A stretch of 64,000 bases of DNA from Salinimicrobium sp049680855 (lineage in GTDB: Bacteria; Bacteroidota; Bacteroidia; Flavobacteriales; Flavobacteriaceae), in assembly GCF_049680855.1 (NCBI RefSeq), contig NZ_JBMPGS010000004.1, positions 231,500-295,499 on the forward strand, in the 5' to 3' direction. The notes beneath the pieces are model-generated. The model was not told the DNA's origin, did no database searches, and saw nothing but the letters and a program-made list of their open reading frames with translations. Each line of letters starts with the position of its first letter. Positions within the stretch are counted from its first letter, which is position 1. A program made the translations under genes and the position numbers. This document shows, one piece after another, positions 54,961 to 63,143 of the stretch.

Positions 54961-56511
54961 ATGCAAAACCTGGTTCATAAAGATTTTCGAAATAGCTTTG
55001 TCAACAATTTTAAAGGTGATGAAAGCGGTGATCTTTCGCCCAGACAAACTCCCGGCGTTTTATACAGCAAAGCAATTCCCACGCCAGTCAAGCAGCCAAA
55101 ACTGCTGGCCTGGTCACAGGATCTTGCAGCCCAATTAAAAATAGCTATGCCTACAAAAGAAGACATTGAAGTACTCTCGGGAAACAAGATCACCGCATCA
55201 ATGTATCCCTATGCAGCACGTTATGCCGGACATCAATTTGGAAACTGGGCAGGACAACTTGGTGACGGCCGTGCAATTACTTTAGGAGAATGGGAAAGTG
55301 AAAAGCAGAAATGGGAATTACAATTAAAGGGAGCAGGTCCTACAGCCTATTCCCGTCGTGCCGATGGGCGTGCGGTTTTACGATCTTCAGTGCGGGAATA
55401 TCTTATGAGCGAAGCAATGCATCACCTGGGAATTCCTACAACACGTGCACTAAGTCTTGTTTCAACCGGAGAGGATATTTTGCGTGACATGTTCTATGAT
55501 GGAAATGCAGCTTTTGAACCTGGCGCCATCGTTCTAAGGACCGCCCCCAGTTTTTTGAGATTCGGCAGTTTTGAAATTCTTGCTGCAGGTAAAGAAATTG
55601 ATAATCTGGAGAAACTGGTTCACTGGACTATCGACAACTATTATCCACATATTTCGGGAGAAAATAAAGTTCTGGAGTGGTTTAAGGAAGTGGTGGAAAA
55701 AACAGCTTTTCTTATGACCGAATGGCAGCGTGTAGGATTCGTTCACGGAGTAATGAATACCGATAACATGTCTATCCTTGGCCTAACGATTGATTACGGG
55801 CCATTTTCTTTCCTGGATGACTACGATCCAAATTTCACTCCAAACACTACAGATCTCCCCGGAAGGCGCTACGCATTTGGTAACCAACCGTCCATAGGTT
55901 ACTGGAACCTGGGAAGACTCGCCAGTGCACTATTACACTTCTTTGACGAAACAGACGAGTTGGAAGAAGCACTTAGCAGTTATGAAAACATTTTTTGGCA
56001 ACACTACTATGCAATGATGGGCCGTAAACTTGGGCTGGATAAAGTGACGGAAACCGATAAAAAAATGATTGGTCGCTTTGAAGAAGTGCTGGGTACTGTC
56101 AAGCCAGATATGACCATTTTTTATCGCCTACTTATAAAGGTAACTCCGGAAATGCAGAAAGAGGAAATACTGAATCTCTTTGCACCTTCCTTTTATACAA
56201 AGCCTGAAGGCAATTCAAAAATGGCATTTTTGGACCTTATTCAGGAATATGCGGAAAGAATAAGGAGCAATCAAATTTCACAAGCTGAAAGAAAGGAATT
56301 AATGGAAAAAGCAAACCCAAAGTTCATTATAAGGAATTATATGCTCCACCAGGCCATTGAAGAACTTGAAAAAGGAGATAATCAATTATTCGAAAAGTTG
56401 CAGGCAGCAATGAAAAATCCTTATGCAGATGCGCATCAGGAATTCTTCAAAAAGAGGCCAGACTGGGCGACCCAAAAAGCAGGCTGCTCTATGCTATCCT
56501 GCAGTTCTTAG
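54961..56511 (+). CDS. selO: SelO-family protein adenylyltransferase (YdiU/UPF0061)
   Basis: Pseudokinase-fold enzyme that transfers AMP to protein hydroxyl groups. I use the ATG at 54961 (516 residues). Family blocks: YAARYAGHQFGNWAGQLGDGRAITLGE, LQLKGAGPTAYSRRADGRAVLRSSVREYL, GFVHGVMNTDNMSILGLTIDYGPFSF (catalytic-loop equivalents) and FGNQPSIGYWNLGRL. The C-terminus GCSMLSCSS has Cys514 third from the end, where vertebrate SelO has selenocysteine. No operon partners. Confidence 0.93.
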   Translation: MQNLVHKDFRNSFVNNFKGDESGDLSPRQTPGVLYSKAIPTPVKQPKLLAWSQDLAAQLKIAMPTKEDIEVLSGNKITASMYPYAARYAGHQFGNWAGQLGDGRAITLGEWESEKQKWELQLKGAGPTAYSRRADGRAVLRSSVREYLMSEAMHHLGIPTTRALSLVSTGEDILRDMFYDGNAAFEPGAIVLRTAPSFLRFGSFEILAAGKEIDNLEKLVHWTIDNYYPHISGENKVLEWFKEVVEKTAFLMTEWQRVGFVHGVMNTDNMSILGLTIDYGPFSFLDDYDPNFTPNTTDLPGRRYAFGNQPSIGYWNLGRLASALLHFFDETDELEEALSSYENIFWQHYYAMMGRKLGLDKVTETDKKMIGRFEEVLGTVKPDMTIFYRLLIKVTPEMQKEEILNLFAPSFYTKPEGNSKMAFLDLIQEYAERIRSNQISQAERKELMEKANPKFIIRNYMLHQAIEELEKGDNQLFEKLQAAMKNPYADAHQEFFKKRPDWATQKAGCSMLSCSS

Positions 56512-56844
56512 AAATGCCATATTCAGTCAATAAAAAAACCGTCCTCCTACTCTTACTACTTTTCACCCCTACAATAAAAAGTAGAATTTTCGGTCGGGAC
56601 GGTTTAGGAAAATATATATCGGATTTGCCGATCTTTTTAAACAGAAACAACTTTAGGAACTCCTCTTATAAACCCTTAATCTTTCGAAGAATTGATAAAA
56701 ATCTATTTAAGTAATTTCCTCCTGCATAAGTAGACGAATAATTCAAAATGTTACAGGATTTCGTCTCATTTTTAATTTTTTAATAAAACCCAGAATAAAA
56801 TCTCTGCTGAAAAGCTCTTTTTCGATCCTGGATTTCTAAAACTT

Positions 56845-57360
56845 TCATTCCTGCGTAAACCAACCGCTGTACATAATGTAATTGGCTGCAGTCTTTTTAA
56901 GGTTTTTAATTTGTTCTTCACTTAACTTTTTCACTTTCCTGGCAGGTACGCCTGCATAAATACAACCCGCTTCACAAACTGTATTTTCAAGCACCACCGC
57001 TCCTGCAGCTATAATACAATTTTCTTCAACTACGGCATGGTCCATAATAATTGCACCCATTCCAATAAGAGCATTATTCTTCACTGTACATCCGTGAACA
57101 ATGGCTCGATGCCCTATAGAAACTTCATCACCCAGGGTTGTTGCCGCTTTTTCGTAAGTACAATGAATAACTGCACCATCCTGGATATTCGTTTGGTTTC
57201 CAATTTTGATGGAATTCACATCCCCCCGAATAACAGCAGTAAACCACACAGAGCATTCTCTTCCAATTTTTACATCGCCAACAATAGTAGCATTTTCGGC
57301 AATAAAAGCACTTGAATGAATTTCCGGAAATTTATCTTCTACAGGTAAAATAAGAGGCAT
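56845..57360 (-). CDS. Gamma-carbonic anhydrase family protein
   Basis: 171 residues from the ATG at 57360 (MPLILPVEDKFPEIHSS); a longer frame upstream lacks conservation. Left-handed beta-helix of hexapeptide repeats. The three metal-binding histidines of the family are present: H66, H84 and H89 (VIHCTY, IGHRAIVHGC). Many members are of the YrdA/PaaY type with uncertain physiological activity, so carbonic anhydrase activity is likely but not certain. 97 bp separate it from the esterase gene upstream in the same direction. Confidence 0.88.
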   Translation of the reverse strand: MPLILPVEDKFPEIHSSAFIAENATIVGDVKIGRECSVWFTAVIRGDVNSIKIGNQTNIQDGAVIHCTYEKAATTLGDEVSIGHRAIVHGCTVKNNALIGMGAIIMDHAVVEENCIIAAGAVVLENTVCEAGCIYAGVPARKVKKLSEEQIKNLKKTAANYIMYSGWFTQE

Positions 57361-57457
57361 AAGATTAAAGTTTTTGAAGAACCATAAAGGTACATTTTTC
57401 GGCTTTAAGAAAGTCAACGCTTCGAAAGTTCAAACTTCTTCTTAATAAGACTATCCC

Positions 57458-57949
57458 TTAATATAGCCTGTCAAAGAAGTTCGTTACCTCTTCGTTGAAT
57501 ATTTCTTCCGGAATTCGATGCCCCAGTCCTGGAACCAGGTGAAGATGGAAGTGCGTACCAAGATTAAAACTTCCACCTAAAAATGCCAGAGTATCTGTGG
57601 GGTTCACTACCTCATCCTGCTGCCCAATGACAAATTGTTGCATGCTGCTGTTTTGTGTCTTTTCTAAAGGCACAGTTTGCGCAACAGATCTTTTCTTCAA
57701 AGCCGGATTGAACAATAATGCCGGGCAGGAAAGTCTGTTTGCAACATAATAGCCGGCAAAACCGCCCATGCTACTGCCAATAACCACATCAATTTCATCT
57801 TCTTCATACATCTCCAGGATCGTTTCAATGGCATTTTTGTCCTCGTAATAGTTCAGATCAGGTGCTAAAACAGTTCCAACATTTCCAAGGATGCTCCGCT
57901 TTTCGACACTTAATTTACTGTCTAAGCCGTGCAGGTAAAGTATTTTCAT
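57458..57949 (-). CDS. YqiA/YcfP-type alpha/beta hydrolase
   Basis: 163 residues. HG (7-8, oxyanion region), nucleophile elbow GSSMGG with Ser60, and a late GLGHRIP with the catalytic His. Fits the small UPF0227/YqiA esterase family. Substrate unknown. It starts 5 bp after the end of the small basic-protein gene, so they are probably co-transcribed. Confidence 0.82.
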   Translation of the reverse strand: MKILYLHGLDSKLSVEKRSILGNVGTVLAPDLNYYEDKNAIETILEMYEEDEIDVVIGSSMGGFAGYYVANRLSCPALLFNPALKKRSVAQTVPLEKTQNSSMQQFVIGQQDEVVNPTDTLAFLGGSFNLGTHFHLHLVPGLGHRIPEEIFNEEVTNFFDRLY

Positions 57950-57954
57950 AAGTA

Positions 57955-58182
57955 TTATTTTCTAAAAATTAATTCTGAAGCAGTGCGATGATAGCGCTTC
58001 CCATCCTTGCGGAAATTCCAAGCATCTGAAACTTCTTTTAAAACCGGCAGGATTTCCGCTTTTTGATGTATTTTTTGCTTCCGAAGCCTTCTTAACTTTC
58101 GGTTGGCAGCCTGTTTGCTTTCTTTGTCGGACTTTGCAGTGGTTATACCGGTAATGGGCATTTTTCTTCTTGATCTACTCAT
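57955..58182 (-). CDS. Small basic conserved hypothetical protein
   Basis: 75 residues from the ATG at 58182 (MSRSRRKMPITGITTAKSDK); an alternative ATG at 58191 would add MEK. The MSRSRRK.PI.G start followed by an Arg/Lys-rich helix (ANRKLRRLRKQK) and WNFRKDGK.YHR is a pattern I have seen in small uncharacterised bacterial proteins. Very basic, so nucleic acid binding is possible but unproven. Probably first gene of a unit with the YqiA-like esterase. Confidence 0.7.
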   Translation of the reverse strand: MSRSRRKMPITGITTAKSDKESKQAANRKLRRLRKQKIHQKAEILPVLKEVSDAWNFRKDGKRYHRTASELIFRK

Positions 58183-58373
58183 CTTTTCCATTTCAGAGAT
58201 TTTCAAAATAAGCAAAAGATTGCGCCAAAAGGTGTCGCGGGTAAAAGAAATGTTTCAGGATATTCAAAAATGGTATTTCCGAAGAAAAACGAACATTTTA
58301 CTTTTCCCGCTTCTCCTCTCCTTGCACCAACTCATTTTACTTTCTATCTTCGCAGTTCATCAAAATTTTCGTT

Positions 58374-58826
58374 ATGAGTTTACAGGAAAAAGTAATGACC
58401 GAAATGAAGACCGCTATGCGAGCTAAAGATACCAACAAACTTGAAGCCCTGCGTGCGGTTAAAAGTGCAATTCTTCTTGCTAATACCAATGCAGATGGTA
58501 AAGACGGAATGAATGAAGATGAAGAGCTGAAACTACTTCAAAAACTGGTAAAACAACGCAAAGAGAGCGCTGCCATTTATAAGGAACAGGGGCGCGATGA
58601 CCTGGCACAGCCAGAGCTCGACCAGGCGGCGGTTATTGAACAATTCCTGCCAGAGCAAATGAGTGAAGAGGAAATCGAGGCCAAAGTAGATGAGATCATT
58701 GAGCGCACCGGGGCATCTGGAATGCAGGATATGGGTAAAGTGATGGGAGCGGCTTCACAGGAACTTGCAGGAAAAGCAGACGGAAAAACCATTTCCAGTA
58801 TTGTGAAAAAGAAACTGGCCCAATAG
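58374..58826 (+). CDS. yqeY: GatB/YqeY domain protein
   Basis: 150 residues, all-helical YqeY domain resembling the tail of GatB, the tRNA-dependent amidotransferase subunit. Motifs: MKTAMRAKDTNKLEALRAVKSAIL, LLQKLVKQRKESAAIYKEQGRDDLAQPELDQAAVIEQFLPEQMSEEE and MGKVMGAASQELAGKADGKTIS. The role of stand-alone YqeY is unclear. Last recognisable core gene before the tRNA. Confidence 0.93.
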   Translation: MSLQEKVMTEMKTAMRAKDTNKLEALRAVKSAILLANTNADGKDGMNEDEELKLLQKLVKQRKESAAIYKEQGRDDLAQPELDQAAVIEQFLPEQMSEEEIEAKVDEIIERTGASGMQDMGKVMGAASQELAGKADGKTISSIVKKKLAQ

Positions 58827-58925
58827 CTTATTTTCGGAAAAATAAAACCAAAGTGAATTCCTTTTTTAGGGCAGGAACGAAAGCTTGAGTAGAATAAAGC
58901 AAATGTTTATTATTACTGCTTTTTG

Positions 58926-58958
58926 TTTGGTTTAAAATAAAGTTTTTGTCTAAATTTG
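58926..58958 (+). promoter_or_regulatory. Promoter of tRNA-Arg
   Basis: TTTG at 58926-58929, 21-bp spacer, TAAATTTG at 58951-58958, an exact match to the Bacteroidota TTTG/TAnnTTTG consensus. The tRNA begins 13 bp after the -7 box. Confidence 0.6.
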
Positions 58959-58971
58959 CTCCAGAATTTAA

Positions 58972-59045
58972 GGCTCCGTGGCGCAACTGAATAGCGCATC
59001 AGATTTCGGCTCTGAGGGTTGCAGGTTTGAATCCTGCCGGGGTCA
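58972..59045 (+). tRNA. tRNA-Arg (anticodon UCG)
   Basis: Full cloverleaf of 74 nt: acceptor GGCTCCG/CGGGGTC with two wobble pairs, D-stem GCGC/GCGC, anticodon stem TCAGA/TCTGA with loop TTTCGGC (anticodon TCG), variable loop GGGTT, T-stem GCAGG/CCTGC with loop TTTGAAT and discriminator A. CCA is not encoded. Confidence 0.95.
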
Positions 59046-59058
59046 CTTTTTAAACTTC

Positions 59059-59097
59059 AAAAGCCCTGTAAATGTAATATTTACAGGGCTTTTCATT
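59059..59097 (+). terminator. Terminator after tRNA-Arg
   Basis: AAAAGCCCTGTAAAT (59059-59073) and ATTTACAGGGCTTTT (59079-59093) form a 15-bp perfect stem with a 5-nt loop, flanked by A- and T-rich sequence. Confidence 0.88.
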
Positions 59098-59213
59098 TTA
59101 TGCCAGTACTGGGTGTTGACTAGATTTATCGCAAGACCTCAACAAAGCAATAACAGTAATCAATTAAGAAATAAGAATTCTATTAGTATAACATTTTCTC
59201 TTCTGTATAATTT

Positions 59214-59729
59214 CTACAGTTTCTTTTTTAAGAGCACCCATAAGAAGCCTGCAACTGCAAAAAACAGCAAGGAGATCATTAACTTCACCGGACCCTGATT
59301 TTCCCTTAGGGTGTCCTTAGAGCTTAGATAAACTTTATCAGGTTTTGATAAGCCATAAATTGGAATGATCTTCTCAGGTTGGTCTAATCCAGCCATTTCC
59401 ATATTTGAAATTTTTATTTGCACTTCCTTATTTTGGGGATTATCAACTTCAAACTCATTCATATCAAACAACCATATGTCTTCTGAAGGAACTTTGAACA
59501 GGTTGGCATATTGTAAAGCCTTGATGTAATACGTTGGAAGCCTTTCGTCATTTTCATGTACTTCATAGGCGTAGTCTTCAATGATTACATTCAAGGTACT
59601 GAGATCTTCCTCCCCGGTTAACTCTGGTGTTGCAAAATGATTGTACAAAAAGTAAAGTCCAATGATAATACAAAGTAGAATTCCTAATTTTCTACTAAGC
59701 GCATCTATTTTTAAGAAGGTTTTCTTCAT
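59214..59729 (-). CDS. Hypothetical membrane protein with two helices
   Basis: 171 residues. One helix near the N-terminus (about 14-33, LGILLCIIIGLYFLYNHF), a polar extracytoplasmic-looking domain of about 110 residues, and a C-terminal helix (about 149-168, LMISLLFFAVAGFLWVLL) ending in KKKL. No family recognised. First gene of the accessory stretch after tRNA-Arg; the spacer upstream of it carries the first CCGCAATTTGTGTT repeat. Confidence 0.6.
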   Translation of the reverse strand: MKKTFLKIDALSRKLGILLCIIIGLYFLYNHFATPELTGEEDLSTLNVIIEDYAYEVHENDERLPTYYIKALQYANLFKVPSEDIWLFDMNEFEVDNPQNKEVQIKISNMEMAGLDQPEKIIPIYGLSKPDKVYLSSKDTLRENQGPVKLMISLLFFAVAGFLWVLLKKKL

Positions 59730-59855
59730 TGTTCTATAGTACTCTGCTACTTTTTACTGCTAGATTTTTTAATTCGTCTTTAAACATTTCAATCTTCTAC
59801 CAAAAAGCCAGTTGCTGCTTTTTGACTTGAATCGTTATTTTAAATTTAACTTTAG

Positions 59856-59910
59856 GGTAGTCAAAAAAATGTCATTTTCGGAAGGGTTTCCGCAATTTGT
59901 GTTTTTTATT
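59856..59910. repeat. Dispersed intergenic repeat, copy 1
   Basis: GGTAGTCAAAAA...GTCATTTT.GGAAGG.TTTCCGCAATTTGTGTT. Closely matches 63825-63874 and more loosely 60490-60540. All three copies lie between minus-strand genes of the last 5 kb. Confidence 0.8.
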
Positions 59911-59935
59911 TTCGGCTGTAGGTGATTCTCTTCCA

Positions 59936-60379
59936 CTAATGTTTCCTAGTGTCTCTAAATGCTAGCATTGGTAAAAAAATCATTGAAAACATAAAGACAA
60001 AAATAAACCATGAACCTAATCCTTGTGATTTTTTAAAAGCCGTCAATATTACCTGAACGTTAATATAAGAGAAGGACAAAGAGATTAAGAGAAGCAGTAT
60101 TTTTGATACTTTCTGCGCTACAATAAGATCCTTATTTGTTTTTTTATTGTTGACCAGTTTTAAATATTTACCCAACTGGCAAATCCCATAACAGAGTAAA
60201 AATTGAACAAGCGGAATTACCCACAGATTGCTTTTTTGAGCATACTCATCCGCTTGTCCTTCTGCACTAAAATGTACAGGAATTTGGTCAGGCAATTGCG
60301 AATAGAAGAGTGCAGATGAAATAATTGAAATTGATAATGCAATGACACTTATATAATTGATTATCCTATATTTCTTCAT
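59936..60379 (-). CDS. DUF1648-type small membrane protein
   Basis: About 147 residues from the ATG at 60379 (MKKYRIINYISVIALS); the ATG at 60391 adds four. The first part fits DUF1648: a helix, then SQLPDQIPVHFSAEGQADEYAQKSNLWVIPLVQF. Four helices in total (about 8-27, 52-70, 90-108 and 115-135). DUF1648 occurs at the N-terminus of SdpI-like immunity/signalling proteins, but the SdpI part is missing here. Function unknown. Confidence 0.7.
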   Translation of the reverse strand: MKKYRIINYISVIALSISIISSALFYSQLPDQIPVHFSAEGQADEYAQKSNLWVIPLVQFLLCYGICQLGKYLKLVNNKKTNKDLIVAQKVSKILLLLISLSFSYINVQVILTAFKKSQGLGSWFIFVFMFSMIFLPMLAFRDTRKH

Positions 60380-60489
60380 TTCTAATTTCAATATTTTTCA
60401 TTTTCCCACTTACTTTCAACGCACCTATGATGGCAAATTGCCTTTTAAGACCCTTGCAATAATTAATTATTTAAACACTGTTCTTGAAA

Positions 60490-60540
60490 GATAGTGAAAA
60501 AGGGCATTTTTGAGCGGTATTATGCAATTCGTGTTTTCAG
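60490..60540. repeat. Dispersed intergenic repeat, copy 2 (diverged)
   Basis: GATAGTGAAAAAGGGCATTTTTGAGCGGTATTATGCAATTCGTGTTTTC, alignable with the copies at 59856 and 63825 but with several substitutions. It abuts the 3' end of the next minus-strand gene. Confidence 0.65.
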
Positions 60541-60558
60541 ATTATTGCCAATAGTTTT

Positions 60559-61146
60559 TTAATATATTTTCCTTACAATTAATCTCAATTCTCCGTTCTC
60601 TACTTTCCAATGTTCGTAATATTCCTTGTCCTCTGAATGTTGTCCAATAACAAATCTTTCGGCCAATACTGGATTTCCGTTTTTCAGTTCATAAACATCT
60701 CGTCCGTGTAGGCAACAACCATCTCTCCAGCTCGAACTAATTTGCTTTTTCTCGTAATCAAATTCAGGTGAAGTTATTCCTTCGTAATTTTTGCTTTCTT
60801 CAAAAAGTTGAGTTTTTGGATTAAAAATCCAAAAAAGAAAAGGAACATTCGGTGCAGCAGGAAGAAATTCCATTAGTCTAAAATCCGTATTTCCGTCAAA
60901 ATTCATGTCCTCAATTGCAAAAAGTTGATCGTGTGGAAATGTTTTACTAAAATAATTTTTCCCTGGTTTTATAGTCTGCTTTAAGGTTCCATTTTTCAGA
61001 ACCTCAATTTTAGTTATTTCACAATCGGTTTCATCACATTTTTTCGTCAAATGAAATTCTAATTGCGCATCTGAAAACCTTATTATTTCTTGCGCATAAA
61101 GTTCAAATGAAAACAGAGTTATGAATATTAGCAGAGTTTTTCTCAT
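60559..61146 (-). CDS. Hypothetical exported protein (XAC2610/FG-GAP-like)
   Basis: 195 residues from the ATG at 61146 (MRKTLLIFITLFSFELYAQ), giving a signal peptide of about 18-19 residues. The segment AIEDMNFDGNTDFRLMEF with the D.N.DG..D pattern resembles calcium-binding FG-GAP/XAC2610-type proteins; a DGCC motif follows. Probably periplasmic or secreted; function unknown. Starts 8 bp from the repeat region at 61154. Confidence 0.65.
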   Translation of the reverse strand: MRKTLLIFITLFSFELYAQEIIRFSDAQLEFHLTKKCDETDCEITKIEVLKNGTLKQTIKPGKNYFSKTFPHDQLFAIEDMNFDGNTDFRLMEFLPAAPNVPFLFWIFNPKTQLFEESKNYEGITSPEFDYEKKQISSSWRDGCCLHGRDVYELKNGNPVLAERFVIGQHSEDKEYYEHWKVENGELRLIVRKIY

Positions 61147-61153
61147 TTTACTG

Positions 61154-61242
61154 GCAACGTTTTTTAAAAAGTGGGAGTTCACGAGCAGGGAGTTTGGATT
61201 TTGAGACGGATGAAGTATAATTTTTATACCGTGTCCTTGTGG
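61154..61242. repeat. Cassette-boundary repeat A
   Basis: Begins GCAACG (61154-61159), contains GAGCAGGGAGTTTGGATT (61183-61200) and ends TTTTTATACCGTGTCCTTGTGG next to the downstream gene's stop codon. The same blocks in the same order and spacing occur in repeat B (61813-61940). Confidence 0.7.
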
Positions 61243-61794
61243 TTATTTCCACTGTCTGAATGAATCAATAAATGGTCCTGCATTCTTATCATCTATTCCT
61301 ATGTAAGTTATAGTATAAACTCTATTGTTAATCCTAAATAATCTACCCATAATAAAACCCTCATGCCCTTTATTTTTAGCGATTTCATTAAGCTCTAATT
61401 GAAAAGCTCGTCCATTCAGCCCATGTTGTTCAATTGGCTTTTGATATAGTAGGTTAAATGATTCTGACATTTTATTAGAATAATTTGTAACACCTTGAAT
61501 ATAAAGTTGCTCATCAGACAACGATTTTACCATATGTTCAGGATAATCAATGTATTTTATATTGAAAATCTTCTGTTTTCCTATAGTTGAGCGGTATAAA
61601 TGAATTTTGAACTTATCAAGTCCAATTTGATTATCAATTGCAGTATGAGTTGGTAGAGTTGGGAAATCGGCAATAAAATTGCCTTTTTTTGAAACGTATT
61701 CTCCTCCTTTTGTTTGATAGATATCATGACTATCCTTTTTCCCGCATGAGATAAAAGCAAGGAAAATCAATATCAGCAGTAATTTTTTAGCCAT
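61243..61794 (-). CDS. Hypothetical lipoprotein
   Basis: 183 residues from the ATG at 61794. N-terminus MAKKLLLILIFLAFISC with lipobox and Cys17, then GKKD. The rest is a soluble domain I do not recognise (FPTLPTHTAIDNQIGLDKFKIHLY near the start, VYTITYIGIDDKNAGPFIDSFR at the end). Flanked on both sides by related repeats A and B, one gene per interval. Confidence 0.7.
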   Translation of the reverse strand: MAKKLLLILIFLAFISCGKKDSHDIYQTKGGEYVSKKGNFIADFPTLPTHTAIDNQIGLDKFKIHLYRSTIGKQKIFNIKYIDYPEHMVKSLSDEQLYIQGVTNYSNKMSESFNLLYQKPIEQHGLNGRAFQLELNEIAKNKGHEGFIMGRLFRINNRVYTITYIGIDDKNAGPFIDSFRQWK

Positions 61795-61812
61795 AGATGC
61801 TGTTTTTAAATT

Positions 61813-61940
61813 CCATAACGTCTCGAACAAAACCTGTGTAAGCTGGCGAGGTTCTTTTTCCGCAGGACAATAAAGCGTTGCAAGTGAGCACGAAGTTTGG
61901 ATTCGCCACTAAGATAGCATTGTTTTTATACCGGGTTGTG
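61813..61940. repeat. Cassette-boundary repeat B
   Basis: Begins CCATAACGTCTCG, contains GAGCACGAAGTTTGGATT (61886-61903) and ends TTTTTATACCGGGTTGTG (61923-61940), which overlaps the last codons of the next minus-strand gene. Spacing from the TTTGGATT block to TTTTTATACCG is 37 bp here and 38 bp in repeat A. Confidence 0.7.
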
Positions 61941-62317
61941 AGCAGTTTTTTCAATAATCTTTTGCACTTCCTTTTCATTTGGCAGCCATAACCAAAGGCC
62001 GATTATTCCACTAAGTAACATCATTCTAAAATTGTCCTTGTTTTTTTCTAATGTCACAGGCATGTACTTCCGCTCATATAACTTTATTCGGTAAGAGAGA
62101 ATAATTTGAAAAACACTTAATATTAGTCCGCTAAGAAATAACGCAAGAAACCAAAGGACAATGATTCCACCATCCGTTATTCCGTTCCTAATGATAAAGA
62201 AAAATCCTCCGAACAATATGCAAAAAAGCCAAGGTGGAATACAGTCAGAATAATCAATGTAATTCTAAACCTTTTAATATCTGATTTAAACTTTGCTGGA
62301 TTTATTTGGTAGAACAT
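61926..62317 (-). pseudogene. Small membrane protein gene with a homopolymer frameshift
   Basis: The open frame 61926-62216 (96 residues) begins inside a hydrophobic stretch at a TTG and is unlikely to be the whole gene. An ATG at 62317 opens another frame (MFYQINPAKFKSDIKRFRIT...) that encodes the first half of a helix and runs into the 61926 frame if one base is added to the run of six T at 62227-62222. The joined product would be about 130 residues with three helices: about 20-45, 55-75 and 100-120. Either a real frameshift or a homopolymer sequencing error. Confidence 0.6.
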
Positions 62318-62348
62318 TTTTGTTTTTTGAATAAGGTTTGCAAACTGT

Positions 62349-62430
62349 CCACAACGTTTCGATTAAGGCAAGTGGCGTGTTTTGAAAACAGGACCTTCCG
62401 GCGGAACGGATTTTTATATTGGAATTAAAT
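62349..62430. repeat. Cassette-boundary repeat C (diverged)
   Basis: Begins CCACAACGTTTCG like repeat B's CCATAACGTCTCG, and contains the perfect small palindrome TTCCG-GCG-GAA within ACCTTCCGGCGGAACGG followed by TTTTTATATTGG. It lies upstream of the frameshifted membrane gene. Confidence 0.5.
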
Positions 62431-62545
62431 GTAATAATTATCTCTCAAAAGGCCATCAAACAAATCTGACCAGAGCATAATTTTGAAATGTAGTTTAATA
62501 CAATAAAGAATAACAAGAGTTTTGATAAAACTACTATGGGTTTCT

Positions 62546-62716
62546 TCATAAGAGTTTTATTAAAATGAATCCAATCAGATAAACTATTACAATTAAAGAG
62601 AATAGATTTCTACTCCATTTCTCTTTCGTCTGTTCCTTTTGGAGATCAGTTTTACAAAACCTTATTAATAGCCACCAAAGAAAACCACCTAAATCGGTTA
62701 AGTACATTAACCGCAT
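62546..62716 (-). CDS. 56-residue membrane protein
   Basis: ATG at 62716, stop TGA at 62546-62548. The product has a hydrophobic N-terminal segment (MRLMYLTDLGGFLWWLLIRF), a charged middle (KTDLQKEQTKEKWSR) and a C-terminal helix (FSLIVIVYLIGFILIKLL). The two hydrophobic segments around a Lys/Glu-rich loop look like a hairpin membrane protein. Not recognised. Confidence 0.5.
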   Translation of the reverse strand: MRLMYLTDLGGFLWWLLIRFCKTDLQKEQTKEKWSRNLFSLIVIVYLIGFILIKLL

Positions 62717-62872
62717 AATTTTCTTTCTATGGGATTTTTATTTTTTTTAAATGTGCTACAACAGTCTCAATTATCCCAAGTTAGCGGAGTAGGGACCGCA
62801 GCGTTGTCCATTCAGATCTGGTTTGTTCTTTTTCAAAATTACAATTTCTGCGCAAAATTTTGATGAACCGTC

Positions 62873-63010
62873 ATTAGGCAGGCCAATAAGTGCATGCACC
62901 TGGCCGCCATCGCTTATAACCTAAAGAAATACCTGAAACATACCGCAAAACAAGTAAAATCCGGGGCAGGACAGCTTGCTTTGCTGCTTTCATCCAAAAA
63001 CCTGTTATAG
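62873..63010 (+). pseudogene. C-terminal remnant of a transposase
   Basis: An open stretch ending in TAG at 63008-63010 reads IRQANKCMHLAAIAYNLKKY then LKHTAKQVKSGAGQLALL. This resembles the conserved tail of IS1182/IS5-like transposases (ANK.MHLAAIAYNLKK). A stop lies a few codons upstream in frame, so only about 45 codons remain. The IS ends were not found. Confidence 0.6.
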
Positions 63011-63068
63011 GAACCCCTCAATTCAATTTTAAGGAATCTGAATTTTGTTCATAACCAGCCGAATCTAT

Positions 63069-63093
63069 AAAAGAAAACCGCTTAAAGCGGCTT
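63069..63093 (-). terminator. Possible terminator downstream of the 186-residue gene
   Basis: On the minus strand AGCCGCTTTAAGCGG is followed by TTTTCTTTT; CCGCTT (63078-63083) pairs with AAGCGG (63085-63090). Short stem with a T-run, about 75 bp after the gene's stop. Confidence 0.45.
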
Positions 63094-63143
63094 ATTTAGA
63101 TCCGGAATTCAAAAAATTATTGACTTGCGCAACGGTTACTAGT

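Noticed and set aside
56514..56714. 66-codon open frame after selO with a hydrophobic start
   Set aside because: The leucine run looks like a signal, but the rest is low-complexity AT-rich sequence without domain features, the frame directly abuts the selO stop, and it covers an imperfect inverted repeat (CCGTCC/GGACGG). More likely spacer.
58978..59298. 106-codon open frame overlapping tRNA-Arg
   Set aside because: It runs through the tRNA and its terminator hairpin and lacks protein-like composition.
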